Shown: piece after piece, positions 61,551 to 64,000 of the stretch | Position numbering within the stretch: position 1 is the stretch's first letter | Layout: every line of letters starts with the position of its first letter | Assembly (NCBI GenBank): GCA_947628505.1 | Contig: CANRAD010000007.1 | Location: 25,790-89,789, forward strand | Source: an uncultured Clostridia bacterium | GTDB lineage: Bacteria; Bacillota; Clostridia; Christensenellales; Borkfalkiaceae | Direction of reading: 5' to 3' | Length of the DNA stretch: 64,000 nucleotides | Notes under the pieces: generated by a model | The model's input: the letters and a program-made list of their open reading frames with translations, nothing else | Databases searched by the model: none | What the model was told of the DNA's origin: nothing | Translations under genes and position numbers: made by a program

Positions 61551-62183
61551 TTATATGGAAAGAATAGAGGCTTTCAGCCAATCCTGCTCCATACCCTGAT
61601 TGTTACCCGTGGGAGATAATAACCGATTAACCCTCAAATCTACAAATTCTCGGAGTTCGTCATAACTCGAATCAAAATCGAGTTCCCCCTTTTTTGCTAT
61701 GAATTGAAGTGCAGAAAGAATGGCATATTTTTTATATACTACGCTTTCATAATACGATAAAAGATAGTATAAGCAAATCGCATCGAAATACGAATACACC
61801 TTGTTCCACTTCCCTTCGTTCACGTTCGTTGTCCCCGGACTAAAAGATATTCGCACAAACGATGAGTTATACTGAAACAGATAAGCAAATCCCTCTAAAT
61901 CCTCATTGCAGTCGTCCCGATATACATTGAAAATTTCCTCTTTTGAAAACTTGCTTGTCAGCTCCTCAAATCTGTCTTTCGCTTGGTCAAGTTTCAATTT
62001 AAGGTCATAATCCAATTTAGTGATCTTCCTATAAAGCGGAAGATTCACCACATTCGGTTTTATTCCCCCAATGTATCTCTCCCCAATTTTCATAAAACAA
62101 ATATCTGACATTTCGTCATCGGTCAAGTTATATTTGTTCTGAAATTCTTTTGCGGCTTTCTTTATCTTTATAAACTCAAACAC
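61551..62183 (-). CDS. Cargo protein of unknown function (210 aa)
   Basis: Not recognised. Soluble, helical and charged; starts MFEFIKIKKAAKEFQNKYNLTDDE. A-rich codon use differs from the conjugation genes to its left, as in the other genes to the window end. Its own terminator lies at 61492. Confidence 0.6.
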   Translation of the reverse strand: MFEFIKIKKAAKEFQNKYNLTDDEMSDICFMKIGERYIGGIKPNVVNLPLYRKITKLDYDLKLKLDQAKDRFEELTSKFSKEEIFNVYRDDCNEDLEGFAYLFQYNSSFVRISFSPGTTNVNEGKWNKVYSYFDAICLYYLLSYYESVVYKKYAILSALQFIAKKGELDFDSSYDELREFVDLRVNRLLSPTGNNQGMEQDWLKASILSI

Positions 62184-62247
62184 TTCTCGCCTCCCACAAT
62201 ATCTCTCGGCTACTCGTTAGTTTTGTCCTTAGTTTTGTCCCCCACTC

Positions 62248-62928
62248 TCACTCGTTCATCGTTTCTACGGCTTTTAATATTTCGTCTTCCGTTTCGTGCG
62301 AATTGATAATCTTCATTATTTCCTCGGCTCTATGCTCTGCCGCATCATGCCCTGATCTCAACCTTATAATCTTGATAATTTCAGAAATCCTGCGTTTTAC
62401 ATCCTCTGACATTCCTCTGTCCGTTGTAAGTTTGAGCAATAACGCTCTACTATGCGTCGGAACAGGTTTCATGTTTGCCAAAATGTCTGATAGCACCTCA
62501 AAAAGTTCGGCTTCCGTTTCGTGTGAGTTGATAATCTCCGTCAATTCCTCGGCTTTCTTTTCTGCCGCCTCATACCCGAAGCGCATCCTTATATTTTTTA
62601 CGATCTCACAAAGTTTATCATGCGTTTCGCTCGATAGCCCCTTCTCTACGCAAGTTCGTATCATCAAAGCGCGCTCATGTGTCGGGATGGATTCTTTAAT
62701 CTCCTTCAAGTAGGAAATCGCTTCAAGGATTTCTGCTTCCGTTTCACTTACGTTTATAATCTCCGCTAATTCCTCGGCTTTTCTGTCTGCCGCCGCACTC
62801 CCTTGCCTTTCTCTTGTATTTTTGATAATTTCGGAAGTTTGATATGCTATATTCTCGGACAAATTCCGATTCATAATAGCCTCCAATAATATCGCTCTCC
62901 CGTGCCCAAGACTTTGTTTTTGCGGCAT
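62248..62928 (-). CDS. Three-repeat helical protein (226 aa)
   Basis: Not recognised. Three tandem copies of a unit of about 73 residues: HxRALxL at the start, SExxxxxxSEIIKxxR, then xxAAExxAEEL and INSHETEAEIL at the end (copies begin near residues 9, 81 and 155). Repeat 2 and 3 are closest. The start at 62928 is chosen because the first copy begins there. Helical repeat arrays of this kind often bind protein partners; no function can be stated. Confidence 0.7.
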   Translation of the reverse strand: MPQKQSLGHGRAILLEAIMNRNLSENIAYQTSEIIKNTRERQGSAAADRKAEELAEIINVSETEAEILEAISYLKEIKESIPTHERALMIRTCVEKGLSSETHDKLCEIVKNIRMRFGYEAAEKKAEELTEIINSHETEAELFEVLSDILANMKPVPTHSRALLLKLTTDRGMSEDVKRRISEIIKIIRLRSGHDAAEHRAEEIMKIINSHETEDEILKAVETMNE

Positions 62929-62949
62929 AAAAATTAACCTCTTTCTATG

Positions 62950-63279
62950 TCAGTCGTTATTCGTGTCCATACACAGCAACAATATTCCTGCGACCACACT
63001 ACAAAACAGTACCGTGCAAATTTTGAAGGCAAGTCCTATCGGCTCGTGATTCTCCAATCGACGACTAACCGTTACCGTCATCGGTATCGTCCACGCAAGA
63101 GGTATCAGGAAGCCGAAGCCCGAAACGACACAACCGATTATCATAAAAATCTTTATAGCCAAAGACATTTCATCTCTTTTAGCCGACCGCGCCTTATAAT
63201 CTGCCGTGGGGCATCCACATTTAGGACATACTACGGCTTCATCATGTAATTCTGCTCCGCATTTTGTGCAATACTTCAT
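62950..63279 (-). CDS. Zinc-ribbon membrane protein (109 aa)
   Basis: Unknown function. N-terminal zinc ribbon (CTKCGAELHDEAVVCPKCG, residues 4-22), a basic linker, then two membrane helices (about 40-65 and 85-105). The ribbon matches that of the next gene (same MKYCxKCGxEL start), so the two are related. Same architecture class as the 23.9-25.4 kb proteins. Confidence 0.7.
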   Translation of the reverse strand: MKYCTKCGAELHDEAVVCPKCGCPTADYKARSAKRDEMSLAIKIFMIIGCVVSGFGFLIPLAWTIPMTVTVSRRLENHEPIGLAFKICTVLFCSVVAGILLLCMDTNND

Positions 63280-63314
63280 ATTCTTCTCCTACAAATACAC
63301 TCTGTATAATTTCA

Positions 63315-63701
63315 TCATACCAACCACAGCATCAACAAGGACAACCACGTCCCGCCGCCTGATATGAACTTAATCCACGCGAAAAGTCCTATTACTCCAA
63401 AAATCACACCGACAACGATACCCGCAATCGCAAAGCCCTTCCCGCGCTGTTTCTTTTTTGTGCAATTCACAAGTCCGATTACAGAATTGACGAAACCTGC
63501 AATCGCAAGAAACCCGAGGACATTGAAAATGGATATAACCGACACCAATGAAAGAATAAATCCAACAAGAGCGCAGACATTTATCCGAGCAGAAGGTTCT
63601 CCTGTCTTTTGCGGTTTTTCATACCTTACCGCACACCCACATTTAGGGCAAATGACCGCTTCATCAAAAAGTTCATTGCCGCATTTCTCACAATATTTCA
63701 T
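63315..63701 (-). CDS. Zinc-ribbon DUF4190-like membrane protein (128 aa)
   Basis: Zinc ribbon (CEKCGNELFDEAVICPKCG, residues 4-22), linker, then DUF4190-type membrane domain: glycine-rich helices (CALVGFILSLVSVISIFNVLG, then GKGFAIAGIVVGVIFGVIGLF). This family occurs widely in Bacillota without known function. About 47% of its ribbon residues match the upstream paralogue by eye. Confidence 0.75.
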   Translation of the reverse strand: MKYCEKCGNELFDEAVICPKCGCAVRYEKPQKTGEPSARINVCALVGFILSLVSVISIFNVLGFLAIAGFVNSVIGLVNCTKKKQRGKGFAIAGIVVGVIFGVIGLFAWIKFISGGGTWLSLLMLWLV

Positions 63702-63731
63702 ATTATACTCCTTTCACTTCTTACGCTAACT

Positions 63732-63971
63732 TTACAACGGCTTTTGAGATGAGTCCGTTTCCTTCCGCAAGCGCAAAACATCGTACCCCGCCTGTATGAG
63801 TTCGACCTTTGTTATTTTGTTCTCTTTGAGATAACCGTTGATTTCCTCTAAAAGTTCTCTCGGTATCATAGTCTGAAAATTGCCGCACGTCGCCCTGCGC
63901 TTTTCTTTGTTTTTTTCTTCGTATCGGCGGTTCGCCTTTCTCTGCGGCGTGTCCTCTTTCCTTGTTACCAT
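63732..63971 (-). CDS. Small basic plasmid-type protein (79 aa)
   Basis: A basic head (KANRRYEEKNKEKRRA) followed by FQTMIPRELLEEINGYLKENKITKVELIQAGYDVL, which resembles a ribbon-helix-helix DNA-binding unit of plasmid and ICE regulators. Start ATG 63971 near the window edge. Role in ICE control is likely but not shown. Confidence 0.55.
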   Translation of the reverse strand: MVTRKEDTPQRKANRRYEEKNKEKRRATCGNFQTMIPRELLEEINGYLKENKITKVELIQAGYDVLRLRKETDSSQKPL

Positions 63972-64000
63972 AAGAGCCTCCGTGAATCCTTCCTATTATA

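Larger units (their letters stand above)
39723..64000. mobile_element. Integrative conjugative element, tRNA-Arg side (other end outside the window)
   Basis: Starts at the tRNA-Arg gene and runs to the window end. Contains tyrosine integrase and excisionase next to the tRNA, a primase, two methyltransferases, an ArdC-like protein, VirB4, VirB6-like and VirB2-like proteins, an Ig-repeat surface protein and a coupling-protein remnant. All genes are on the minus strand, pointing to the integrase. Relaxase and the N-terminal part of the coupling protein are not in view. The exact left boundary may lie within the tRNA rather than after it. Confidence 0.85.

Noticed and set aside
1..64000. CRISPR arrays and rRNA genes
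   Set aside because: No regularly spaced direct repeats and no rRNA-like sequence were seen.

Overview
The window reads as one continuous stretch of a Bacillota (Clostridia-type) chromosome. Evidence is the rpsF-ssb-rpsR cluster, a YitT-family membrane protein, RadA, an RsbU/SpoIIE-type phosphatase, an RqcP-like S4 protein, strong AGGAGG-type ribosome sites and many near-consensus sigma-A promoters with 17-bp spacers. The huge repeat-rich envelope proteins would suit an uncultured gut lineage such as Christensenellales/Borkfalkiaceae, but that placement is a guess.

Left part (1-39.4 kb) is chromosomal backbone. It starts with the 5' two thirds of rpoB (minus strand), transcribed from its own promoter with a leader of about 310 nt. 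Facing it is a translationally coupled operon: S4/RqcP protein, YitT protein, fused IspDF (isoprenoid MEP pathway) and RadA. A 2853-residue membrane-anchored repeat protein follows on the minus strand (6.6-15.2 kb). Next is a branched-chain amino acid operon, ilvB-ilvN-ilvD-leuC-leuD-leuB-yggS, with no ilvC or leuA. An AT-rich islet (23.4-25.4 kb) holds an XRE repressor facing three small zinc-ribbon or membrane proteins, with matching operator-like sites around the promoter. Then come rpsR/ssb/rpsF, a second membrane-anchored envelope protein, CCA-adding enzyme, lipid kinase plus PAS-PP2C phosphatase, a GltD-like oxidoreductase, a HIT protein, a pyridoxal kinase, a NarL-type two-component system, an M20 dipeptidase and a membrane-anchored papain-like peptidase.

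Right part (39.6-64 kb and beyond) is an integrative conjugative element (ICE) next to a tRNA-Arg(ACG) gene. All of its genes lie on the minus strand. From the tRNA outward: tyrosine integrase, excisionase, two DNA methyltransferases, a primase-polymerase, a long run of small accessory genes of unknown function (YodL, DUF3846, Api92-like and ArdC/LtrC-like families), then the conjugation core: PrgI-VirB4 ATPase, VirB6-like Mbov_0396 protein, VirB2-like Mbov_0395 pilin, a 1432-residue Ig-repeat surface protein, and only the C-terminal end of the VirD4/TcpA coupling protein. The coupling gene is cut by a lower-GC cargo segment (61.5-64 kb) carrying a 3x73-residue repeat protein and zinc-ribbon membrane proteins. 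The other ICE end lies outside the window.

Most notable: a tandem array of partial tRNA-Arg copies at the ICE junction; two divergent promoters that share one palindromic -35 hexamer; an unusual excess of ICE genes ending in a Met codon just before the stop; a truncated coupling protein; and the XRE/zinc-ribbon islet with paired operators.
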